Assembly (NCBI GenBank): GCA_038503035.1
Contig: JAVSML010019201.1
Location: forward strand, 37,403 to 101,402
From: Crocodylus rhombifer
Taxonomy: Eukaryota > Chordata > Crocodylia > Crocodylidae
Direction of reading: 5' to 3'
DNA length: 64,000 nt
Part shown: positions 35,850 through 45,701 of the stretch, one piece after another
Position numbering within the stretch: position 1 is the stretch's first letter
Layout: every line of letters starts with the position of its first letter
Position numbers and translations under genes: made by a program
The notes under the pieces: model-generated
What the model was told of the DNA's origin: nothing
The model's database searches: none
What the model saw: only the letters and a program-made list of their open reading frames with translations

Positions 35850-37360
35850 CATCTTGTTACATCTCTGCAACTTGGAGGGCACATTGAGAGTGTGTCATGC
35901 AACCATTGGGTTCTATGAGATACTGAGCATATTAGAGCAGCCCTGAGGCTGCTCTGAGTACACTGGGGCCTGAGAATAACACTGTACAGCTCCAAACAAT
36001 GGAGGAACACAAAAGTGGCTTAAAGCAGCTTTTGCTTCCCTCCTTTTTATAAGCATGGAAATGGAACAGGACAAAAGAAGGCTAAGTTTTGCCTCTGCAA
36101 AAACTGAGACAGGGTGCTTTTAATTCAGATCTCATTTTCTCTGATGTACCCATAATTTGTGAGGATTTAGGTAAATGGGTTGGGTTGGGCAGCATTGGGC
36201 TCCAGAGCCTATGTTTACCCTCAGTTGATCCCAGATGTAAGCTTCCTCTCCCCAGCACTCCCCAAACCCAAAGTCTGTGTTTGTAAATCTGAGCAATGTA
36301 TTCACAGGATGAATGGCATGGCTGGTAAACAGGCATCACGTCATGTTCTACACAACTCTTTGCTGACTCTGTATAAAGCCACAGCTGTTTACAGCTCTAT
36401 CCCATGTCCTGAATCAAAACTCTTGTGGTTAAGATTTCCTGGCATGTTTCAGAATCCTGTCTGGCAAAACAGATACAACATCACTCTGGCTCTGGGAAGC
36501 TACATAACTAATCCAATCCCATTTTGCAAACCAAAAGAAAGGCACATTAGTTGCTAGTGACTAATAAGACCATATAGGGCTCACATTGCTCCATGCTTGT
36601 CCCTGGAACATCAGAGTTGTTTGTCTGCCTCATGTGCAGGTAATATAAGCTCTAAATATGTTATCTTGGAGAACAGGGGTGTACAGACTGCTGGCGTATA
36701 ATGAGTGAAGGGTGCTAGGAGCTGAATTCTGATTCCATAGTTTCTAGAGCACTGGGATCCATCTGGAGGTTTCAGGATTGATTTAGTCTTGGGATTGGTA
36801 ATTGGTACCATTGGGATTTTGTTTCTGTTTAGTTTGGCATAAATCTGGATTACTGTGAACCAAATGTGGCCCTACACCACCTCTAAGCTTATGGTCCCAA
36901 TATAGGTGGGTATCTATAACACAGATATGGCTGGCAATAACTGGGCCTCTTTTTTGGTTGTCAAGGAGTGAACGTATCAAGGAAACCAACCTATCCTTTG
37001 AGACCAACAAGTGCTGTTGGGTTGGGGTATCATGGAAGGGCACTGAGATGCTTCAGTCCCCAGGGCTGTTACAGCAAAAGCTTTCTGGACACAATAGTCC
37101 TGAAGACATACTAGAAAGAGATTCCTATTTAGTGTGTTTTGGAGACCAATCTTCCCTCTCCAGTGAGGTCTGGCTTGAAATACATAAAGACAGAACCTCT
37201 GTTAATGGAGATCCACATGGCACCCTTGCATGTTGTACAAATATAGAGACTGACATTGACTGCGCATCTGAGCCAGTTGTCTGGAAGGCAATCACTCTTG
37301 GGCCATCCTAGAAATATGTCAGATAACATCATGCCTTGAAATTATCCCAAGAGTCTGCAA
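35850..37360. other. Intergenic, no feature recognised
   Basis: No conserved frame, RNA gene or transposon with both ends. CAGGGGTGTACAGACTGCTG near 36,675 looks like a lone hAT end. Confidence 0.45.
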
Positions 37361-37369
37361 ATGGGTCAC

Positions 37370-37530
37370 CAAGTGCAGTTCAGGTACCTAACCAGTGGCC
37401 TGGTGGTTACAGGCTATGCAAACAGGAGAAATGTAGACTTAGCCCCCCTTGGGGTGAGGAGAGGCTAGAATCTGCATCTTCCATTACCCTGGGTAAGTGC
37501 CCTAACCATTAGGCTATTGGACTAAATACT
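37370..37530 (-). repeat. tRNA-headed SINE (MIR/CORE type)
   Basis: On the minus strand AATAGCCTAATGGTTAGGG carries an A-box-like TAGCCTAATGG, and GCAGATTCTAGCC lies at the B-box position about 40 bases later. This head is typical of reptilian MIR-type SINEs. Confidence 0.6.
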
Positions 37531-37919
37531 GGGAGGGCTTTATTTCCCCTCCTCTGGCCTTAAAAATCTGCTAGTTTTAGGGTTTTGCTAGAGTACATTT
37601 TAATGACATGATCAGGTATCTGTGCACAGAATTGGGTAAATGCTAAGCTACAGAGCAGCCTGATGTGCATTCTCAGTAGCCATGTGGACAGTTATGCATC
37701 CATGATACTTGTACACATGAAATAAGATTGCAAGCTGTGTGTACATGCCAAAAATGGCAGTACCTCGGCTAGGTAAGTATGATTCAGGCACATAAAAGGA
37801 AACAGGATTCTGCCCTATTTGTCTCTCCTCAACAGTACAGTTATTGCTGTCCATCTCAGTGTGCATGGCTGGTCACACATCATTTCAGCTATCTAGCACA
37901 TTGCTCAGTTAAGCATACT

Positions 37920-38090
37920 TGTAGAGTGGGGTAATCATAGATTGCCTGTAGAAGCTCTTTGCAAATGCAACCCAAGCAACCACGTGTCACAAAAGGGTAG
38001 GAAGGGGAACAGAGACTTGTCCAAACTCAGCAGAAAGAACCCAGGTTACCTGATACCTGACTCAGTATTATGCCCTTTAGGTCACAAACA
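37920..38090 (-). repeat. MIR SINE fragment
   Basis: The plus strand shows GAACAGAGACTTGTCCAAAC, then AACCCAGGTTACC and ATGCCCTTTAGG, the reverse of a MIR head and core. Confidence 0.55.
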
Positions 38091-38229
38091 GCTCACCAGA
38101 GTCTTAAACACATGCAGGCCTCCTGATAGCTGTTCATATGGTGCTCAGATGAATGTCTTATGAATAGACAGGCAGAAGGACATAACCAGCTTTTCTTGCT
38201 AACTTCTTATAGCGATCAAGTGGCATATT

Positions 38230-38470
38230 CTAGCATTGGTAGGGAATGTTGTCTAATGGTTAAAGCAGGAGGTTGCCAAGATCCACAAGTCCTGAGTTCT
38301 ACATCCAACTCTACCACTGTTACTGTACAGCAGCCACTTCCAGATCTCCCAAATATTTGTCAGATGACAATGGAATGATGCTAAAAGTCACACCCTTAAG
38401 AAAGTCACATAACCTCTTCATTACAGTACCCTCCTTTGGGGAAAGTAATACCCTTCCTACTTATTAATTT
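38230..38470 (+). repeat. tRNA-headed SINE (MIR type) with internal insertion
   Basis: GTCTAATGGTTAAAGCAGG (A-box region) and CTGAGTTCTACATCC (B-box region) are followed about 100 bases later by AAGAAAGTCACATAACCTC, the MIR core. The extra spacing suggests a small insertion. Confidence 0.6.
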
Positions 38471-38559
38471 AATGTCTATCATGCCAACATAATGTTGGGG
38501 ATAGAGTAATTGCAGAGAACAAGGCATCTGATGGAACTAGTGATGACCACCCTTTCTGT

Positions 38560-38690
38560 ACAGGTCCCACAGGAGGAGATTAAGTGACTTGTTTAGGGTC
38601 ACCTGGGACAACAGTGCCAGAACAGAGCATAGAATCTAGGTCTCACGGTCTCCAAGCTAGCACCTTTCAACCTCGGTCCATCCCCTTTCC
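38560..38690 (-). repeat. MIR SINE fragment
   Basis: GAGATTAAGTGACTTGTTTA then GGGTCAC and GAATCTAGGTCTCACG is a MIR core and head read in reverse. Confidence 0.6.
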
Positions 38691-38699
38691 TACTCTTGA

Positions 38700-39960
38700 T
38701 ACCTTGACCTGCAAAGGGCTTGGCAATCCTTGCGTTAAGGTTGATAGGCTTTTTCAAAAGTCCTTTTCTCTATCCTACTATACTCATTCCACTGGGGCAG
38801 TGAGATGTTTTTCCTCAGTGCACTTGGCACACAACAGGATGCCAAACTTCCACCCCTCCTAGACTAGGAGAAATCCAAGGTTCCCAAGTCATGCACGCAG
38901 GATGCTCACATTATACCCATAACTGCTTACCCCAAATCAAAGTATTTTTACCACCATATTTCTTAAAGAAAACTTGGAGACTGCATCTGGCTTACATGCT
39001 TTATACAGAACCCAGATTTCTAGCTCAGTTGGACTAAAAAGCAATGAGAGTAAGTAGGTTTGGCTTGAGGTCTTGCAGTGAGTAAATGGTCCAGTTGAGC
39101 TTAGGATTTCAGGACCTTCTTGGTCCTCAGCACCCTTCAATATTACTAGAAATGACACAGTCAGACTCTGCAAAGCACTGTCAGTAGGCACAGCTTCGGA
39201 GAAGGTCTGCCAGGGGTTGCTTCAGGAGCTGATACACTCCACCTTATCATACATTAGACCAGTTCCCTCTCTTCACCACTCCTAGTAGGGAGACACCCCC
39301 CGTCCCCCAATAGCTCTGTGCATTAGGAACTGCCCTCAGGGTGTCTACTTGTTACAGCCCCTGCTGGAATACCCCTAACCTCAGAGGAACAGACTGTGCT
39401 AGTGATGGTGCTGGTAGCTATAGCAGGGATAGCTACATTTCACCTTCCTTTGAACCTGGATGATCAGGGACTCCATATTGCATATTAACTTATCTCTCCA
39501 GCTTCCCCACAAGCAAGAAGATACTGGGCCCCTTCTAGACATCCAGAACACCAACTCCAAATATAGGATATAACTTTAGGCCTGGCTAAGGTAAGCTGAG
39601 CTCAATGTACCACACCAATAGATGGTAACCATTGCCCCTTTTGGATGGCATCTCACCCATGACTACTGCCCACAGACTATTAATTCTAAAGCTAATCCAA
39701 CAAGCAGGAATTCTCTGTTGATTGGAATGGTGAAGATATGTGCATTTAAAACAAGCTCCAAGCTCTAGCACCACTCACTTCTGTAAAGTCCACATCTGGC
39801 TCTAATATCTATGCGCACAGCTGATGACCACAAAATCCTGTGAAGCACAGAATTGCTGTACCAGAGGCTGGTACAAGAAACACCAATCTATTTTACTGAC
39901 CCTGGCAGCCAGATTAAGTCCTACTAGGGACCTAAAAATGTAGAGAAATTCTCTATAAAC
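38700..39960. other. Intergenic, no gene seen
   Basis: Nothing coding or structural is recognised, apart from a MIR-like AGTGAGTAAATGG stretch near 39,080. Confidence 0.45.
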
Positions 39961-39966
39961 CAGTGT

Positions 39967-40245
39967 TTCCCAAACTTTTGATACCTGGGCACACTTTTTT
40001 TCCCCCTGGATTAAAATTGGTGGCATGCTTCACTCATGGGCTGCATCCTGCATGTGGTGCTGGCCCAGCCAGGGCCCCCTCCAGCCATGTGGACCCGGTC
40101 AATCTGGGGCCCTATCCAGTTGTGTGGGGCTGGCCCAGTGGGGACCCCATCAAGTTGCACAGAGTTGTCCTGGCCAGGGTCCCATCCAACACATTTTTCA
40201 CAGCACACTTCTGCTGCTCCCATGGTACACTAGATGTCACTTGTT
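39967..40245. mobile_element. hAT-type element with tandem GC-rich interior
   Basis: The left end CAGTGTTTCCCAAACTTTTG is a typical hAT terminus. The interior repeats a unit of about 40-45 bp built on GGCCCAG, GGGNCCC and ATCCAG/ATCAAG. The right end is decayed, so its border is a guess, and open frames in it are not genes. Confidence 0.55.
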
Positions 40246-40599
40246 AACATTATATAGGATGAAATTGGGCAACCAGAGCTGGGAAGGGTATTACTGTAGC
40301 TTGAATTTCAAGCACAGGAGAAGAGGAAATATGGATTAGAGTATTGGGGACTTCCCCCCCGCCCCGCCTCCCAGCTTCCTTCTGCCAACCATTTGCAAGG
40401 ACCTGGCAGGGTTGAATTTATATTGAATGTTACTGTTGTCCCTGAGGAGAAAACAAAGCTAAGCTACATAATGAGAACAAAGGAAGACAAACGTGCCCAG
40501 GGAGTTGGCTGGAATGAGAAATGAGGAAAGGAGGAGCCACTGCTATTTTGTTCATCCAGAGGATGCTCTGTACTGGCCTATAACCCTTCATGCTGCCCT

Positions 40600-40930
40600 G
40601 AGCATGGGTAAGACACTGGCTTGGGAATCTAAAGACTTGATTCTAGTCCTACCTCTACTATTAGTTGATAGAAGCCACTTTCCCCACTTATTTAAGGTAC
40701 TTATCTGGTCTCATTAGTACAGTATAGGAGCATCTTTCACTCTACTGTACTTATCCTCCCTGCACCTTATGAAGTATGGGGCTGCTATTGCCCCATTTTA
40801 CAGATAGAAACTTAAGAAACTAAGTGGCTTGTTCAAGACCAGACAGTAATGCTGGGACAGAGCAGGGAATAGAACCTAGGCCACCTTTGTCCTTTGAACT
40901 GCAAGCTCCTTTGGACAGGGACTGTCCCTC
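40600..40930. repeat. Two MIR SINE fragments facing each other
   Basis: At 40,605-40,670 GGGTAAGACACTGGCTTGGG reads as a MIR head on the plus strand. At 40,790-40,900 CCCCATTTTACAGATAGAAA followed by AAGTGGCTTGTTCAAG reads as a MIR core on the minus strand. Confidence 0.6.
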
Positions 40931-40934
40931 ACTA

Positions 40935-41860
40935 GATGCATGTGCACCTTGCATACACCCCTCATTTCAGTTGGGTTGTTATTGTAATGCTAATAATTCC
41001 CCAACTAAAACTGCTGTCATTCTATGACTCTTGCAAAAGGGGCAGACCAGGAAGCAGTGAAGAAACAAGGAAGTGGATGCTAAATTCCATTTCTCCTCCC
41101 CCAGGATAAGAATCGGGCAGCAGAATTTTTGAGCCACCCAGCACTTCTGTGAGATGATGTTCCAGCCCCCCCTAGTGAGGGACTGACACTTCTGCACTGC
41201 GGAATGGAGGTCAGTGGTGAAATGGATGCATCGGCCCGGGGAATGTCAGCAAAACCACCGAATAGGAGGAAGCTGCTGCTAGTGCTGTGCGTGTTGGCTC
41301 ATTTGTGTACGTGAGCAAGTGAACGTGCGTGAGCATTTCTGCAGACTCCTGGGGTGCTTGCATGTACTGGGTCAACAGATCCATGTCATACTTCCTGTGC
41401 ACATGTTTGTGTGCAGGCTTGTGTGACTAATGTGTATCTGGGCACACAGAGCACAGAGGTGTCTGTCACTGCTTTTGCCATTATACACGGAACAGAGGAA
41501 TCTCTCTGCAGGTGTATTTGCAGCGTCTGGGTGTGTGGACCATGTAGACCTCTGTGTACAAGCCTGCTGCACATAACAGTGTGTGGGGTAAGGCAGGTTG
41601 TTCATGCAGAGTGAAGTGGTTATGCTTGACTTCTCTTACACTACAGAATAATTGGTGTCTGTTGAGACTATTTTCCAGAGAAAATCGTCACTGGAACATC
41701 TTGTCCTCTGGATTCTTGAGCTGGGGGGAGGGAAGGGTGGAGAACAACCAAAAAATAAAAGGAACCAAAGTGAATATATTTCCCCTGTTATATCTAGGGC
41801 AGTCTAATACCACTCTGGGCATCTGCTCAAAGCAAACGTGTATTTATGCAGCCATAGGAT
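40935..41860. other. Intergenic, weak GT-rich tract
   Basis: GTGTGC/GTGAGC-rich sequence at 41,280-41,600 gives overlapping open frames on both strands, without protein features. No gene is seen. Confidence 0.5.
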
Positions 41861-41869
41861 AGCATAGGA

Positions 41870-42040
41870 TCTGAGCACTTCAGCACATTAAAGCATTTGG
41901 CCTCCCAGCATCCCCATGAGGTAGGGAGGGGATAATATAGACAAGGTGCTGGAACACAGAGAAACTATGATTTTCCCTAAATCACAAAGGGAATCTGTGG
42001 CAGGGCAGGGCACTTAACCCAGGTTTTTTGGATCTCCATC
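41870..42040 (-). repeat. MIR SINE fragment
   Basis: CCCCATGAGGTAGGGAGGGG, TTTTCCCTAAATCACAAAGG and ACTTAACCCAGGTTTTTTGG follow the MIR order in reverse. Confidence 0.6.
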
Positions 42041-43438
42041 TGACCATTGTTTCTCAGACTACGAGGCCTGGGAAGAGTTGGCTCTGGCAGAAGACCCATC
42101 ACACTCACATCACAGAAGGGCCAGAAGTCCAGCAAGCTGCCACCTCAGCTACTTTCAAATCACCCCTTCAAGCCTACCTTACCTGTGAGGCCTCCAACCT
42201 CCACTGTTTGGCAGTGAGCTGTGACCAGCTTTTCTACTGAACTCAGCTCAATTTACTGTTACCAACCTCTAAGCATTGTTCACCCCTGCAATCTGCTTCA
42301 TCCTCTTCCAGGAATAAATAGAGAGCATGGATGAACAGACTAACAGGCAGCTCAGAAGTGAGTTTGCAGAGGACATACTCCAACAAGGAGAAATTCAGAG
42401 GCCACTCTGCCTCAGGACTTGGCCTCAGCCTTGGCACCGATCATATTAATATGTTTGACAGATATATTTAAAGGGCCCTGGAAGTGATCTATTTATAGAT
42501 GTCAGGGGTTGTAACTATCAGAGCAGTGCCCTTTGGATACTTTCTTCTGCTGGATGCGATTAATTTTGCCAGCATCTAAGAGGGGACAGCCTTTCGTTAT
42601 CAGCTTCCTCCCAGGAACAAAGGGACCATAGTCCATCCCTATCAGCAGCAGATGTAAAGGACGCCATCCTTTCCCCATCCCTGGGATGTACTGATGTGAT
42701 AAGAGCCTCAGAGAAGCTAAGTAAACAGAGAGGGAGCTGGGAGGCAGTTTGGAAGGCTTGTGTCAATAGCTTAGTGCTAATGAGCCTCTGTACAACACTT
42801 CAAGGCTTGGCACTGGGCAGAGTTACCATAGTGCCCGCTAGACCCCAGCTGTGCTGCCACAGCAGCAGTAAAGGTGACTGTACCTGGCCCTGAATAAAAC
42901 TCCAATGTTAGTACTAATGAGGGAGCACCGGTACTGGACTGTGTTCTTTACAGAGTCGCAATATGCACAGCAAAATCCTGCCTGTGGGGAACTCATAACA
43001 CACTGGCTAGGTACATGTAATGTCTGTAATGGCTGGGTCAAACAGAAAAGAAAAGCCTACCCTTGCTACTGCCTAATGGAGTTACTCCACATGGTTCAAA
43101 ATCACATTGCCAAAGGCCTCATGTTGCATTCCCATGAATGGTAGGTCACTGCACACCAGTGATTTAAAGAGAAATCAGAGCTGTCACAGTCTTCAGATGT
43201 TTCCTTAACAGGGGACAGGATTGAACATACTGAAAAGGGGGTGGTGGTGGTGGTGCTCTCTGGTGGTTGATACAGGTAGTAGATAAAAGCCTAATAATGT
43301 TAACAGAGAAGTCTGCAAGGAGGCTTCAAAGTTCACAGGAGAGTTTTTGACATAGGGGACAGGGGGAGCTGTTCAGAGCATGGAGCTATGGGCACAAAGG
43401 ACCCAGCAAGTACAGGGAGCAGAGGGCCTGTGGGAGAG

Positions 43439-43444
<6 letters not shown>

Positions 43445-43470
<26 letters not shown>
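43445..43470. repeat. (AG)13 microsatellite
   Basis: Thirteen perfect AG units. A GGT/GTG run lies nearby at about 43,237-43,254. Confidence 0.9.
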
Positions 43471-44244
43471 CAGAGGGTGGGTGAATCTGCAGGGTAGAGT
43501 AGAGAAGAGTGATCTTAGCAGCTGCACTCCGGATGGACAGCAAAGGAGACAGCAGGACCTTGCAGACTGCAGCAAGCAACTCATTTGTTTCTCCAGCACC
43601 CCCAGCCCCTGACTTGACACTGACTCTGCCAGTTTCCCCATAGCTCAGGAGGCTGGGCTGCTGCAAGCTGGTTCCTAGCCTGGTACTCACTGACCCTAGC
43701 TGCTTTGAGAGAGGGCTGAGCTGGCAGCTCTACCAAGTGGCAGAAAACTTCTTGGGCATGAGGCTATGAAGCCGCAGACGGAGGCCAGAACTGAGGCAGA
43801 AGATGGTGTTGGTGTTATGAGCTGTAACTGCCCTCTGTCCACATCTCCCTAGCATGAAGCACCAGACCAAGAGCCAACCATGACTTTGAGCTGGAGAGGG
43901 TGGTAGGCAGGGAGATTGCTGAGTATGGTGATGCAGCTGGGGTGGTTCTCTGCCCAGAGCTTGCCCCTTAGAACCATCCCAGGAGATGTGATGGGCAATG
44001 TGACATCCCCATGGTGTCAGCAGGGTGGATCCAGAGAAGGTGGGGTTCTGCAGCCATATCCCCCTTTTTTGACCACACTGCAGGAGCAGCAGAGACTCTT
44101 CTTAAGTCTCTGCAGCAGGTAAGAATCCCCCTCTATTAGCACCCACCATTCCCCTCCATGTTCAGCAGTACCTTCCCTCGCCTCTCGTTCCCTCTTTCCC
44201 CACATACTGCTGCCACTACTCCTGGCTGCCCTGGGAGAAGGGGA

Positions 44245-44599
44245 GCTTCAGAGCTGCTCCTGCCTTGCTCCATCTGGGGGGCTTGAGAAACCAGACTCAG
44301 CCTGAGATAGCAGCAGTGGGTCCAGGTGGTTCCCCCCCTCTTCTGGATGTAGAGCAGAAGCAGCATGGGGTGGCGGGTGGCAGTGGCAGCTGCTGTGTGC
44401 CACCTTTCCCCCACTGTGGCTGGCTGGCGGGCATCTGTGTCACTGGCAAAGGGGCGCCAGTGCCCTGGCCTCTCTCGGCCCTGCTCCTGGTAGGTGGTGG
44501 CACAGGGTAGTGACACTCTGTCCCCACTTGCCCATGTGTATCCCCTAGGCCCTTTCCAAGTACTCTGGGGGTATGTGGACCCCTGGTTGACAACCCCTG
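44245..44599. mobile_element. hAT element, right end (pair with 50.4 kb)
   Basis: The right terminus, inverted, reads CAGGGGTTGTCAACCAGGGG, a common hAT end. The last ~110 bp match 50,385-50,502 closely (for example CCCTTTCCAAGTACT and GGTTGACAACCCCTG). The left end was not found. Confidence 0.6.
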
Positions 44600-45046
44600 C
44601 TCTACTACATAATGCCATTCAGAACAATTTCAGTCTGAAGAACAGATCAGTGCAGCCTGATCACTGATTTCAGCCCAGTAATTTTTTTTTTTGTGGAAAA
44701 TTTTTAATGTTCCAGGTCAAATTAGCCAGATCAAATCTGAATCCATTTGAATCATTCAAGAACCATACGTGACCCTGCTACTGGGCCAGTATCCTCCACC
44801 CCAGCCTGGAGCTTCAGATGCTTCCAAATCCTTTGGTAGTCATCCTATGTGCAGACTCAAACCTGGAGGCTTGGGGTTCCACCCTCATTTCATTTGCCTT
44901 CAGCCATATAGCCACAGGAGCAAGCTGGGGAGGAGTCTCTCATTTCCATAAAGTCGGCGCATAGCCGAGATCCTCCCACTGGAAACTAGCCAGCAGGAAG
45001 CTAACTATAAGGCTGTCATAGGAAGCCCTGTCCGCAAGCAGACAAG

Positions 45047-45175
45047 GGTGCACCCTCCACTATACAGTGCCATTTTTAACTGCATTTTCAGCTTGGATAT
45101 CAGACCAGTGTAGCTGAAAATGCAATTCATTACAGATGTTACATGTTCAGCTACACTTGATCTTAGCCCAGCATC
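45047..45175 (-). repeat. U2 snRNA-derived repeat upstream of MRPL45
   Basis: On the minus strand GGCTAAGATCAAGTGTAG is identical to an 18-base stretch near the U2 5' end, and about 100 bases later AGGGTGCACCC matches the U2 3' end (CGGUGCACCC). The sequence between is diverged and carries a hairpin. I read it as a SINEU-like head or U2 pseudogene, not a working snRNA. Confidence 0.6.
45081..45124. other. Perfect 13-bp inverted repeat (hairpin)
   Basis: TGCATTTTCAGCT (45,081-45,093) and AGCTGAAAATGCA (45,112-45,124) are exact reverse complements, separated by 18 bases. It lies inside the U2-derived repeat. Confidence 0.8.
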
Positions 45176-45617
45176 ACCAGCAAGCAAAGCTAAACCCTCA
45201 CTGCGTGTTTGCCCAGGAGGAGACAACCAAGGCAGCTGGGAGCAAAGTCCTGGAGAAGGTGGCAGCAACAAAGACTGGAGAACGTTGCGTTCAGTCTTCC
45301 CACACCCGCCAGCACCCTACTGATGCCATGAGGGGGTGGGAGCCTCTTTGGCCCTGGCCTAGGAAGCAACCCCCCTGACTCAATCAGCCTTGTTCCAAGA
45401 GCCTTCAGGTTCCCAAGGGATGAGGCAGGAGGGCTGTGCCCCTCCACGGGGCCCGGGGCTCCCTACAGCGGGCCGGAGCGCTGCACACCACCCGTTCGCA
45501 CCCGGGGCGAGGGCGGAAACACCCATCACACCGACCCCACCACGAGGGGAGCGGGAAGAGCCCCTAGAATTTTCCACTCGCGCAAACCCCGCCCCTTCCG
45601 CGGGTGGCTTCCGCCTG

Positions 45618-45650
45618 AATCCCACAGTGCACCGCGCGGCAAAGATGGTG
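45618..45650 (+). promoter_or_regulatory. ZNF143-like and YY1-like sites at the MRPL45 start
   Basis: AATCCCACAGTGCACCGCG resembles the ZNF143/THAP11 motif (TCCCAnnATGCnnYGCG). Directly after it AAAGATGGTGG, which includes the start codon, resembles the YY1 motif AAGATGGCGG. Both are frequent at mitochondrial ribosomal protein promoters. Confidence 0.45.
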
Positions 45651-45701
45651 GTTCCCGTGCAGCGCGGTTTGGCTCGGCTGCCCCTCCGGTTTTGCCTGCA
45701 G
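45645..45701 (+). CDS. MRPL45: MRPL45 coding exon 1
   Basis: Nineteen codons encoding the start of the mitochondrial presequence, [19 protein letters not shown], ending CAG/GTGGGT in phase 0. The ATG is the first in the island and lies in a YY1-like context. This exon is poorly conserved, so its start rests on phase and context. Confidence 0.85.

Noticed and set aside
43522..43533. GCACTCCGGATG, identical to 12 bases of U1 snRNA
   Set aside because: Neighbouring bases do not follow U1 on either side; most likely chance.
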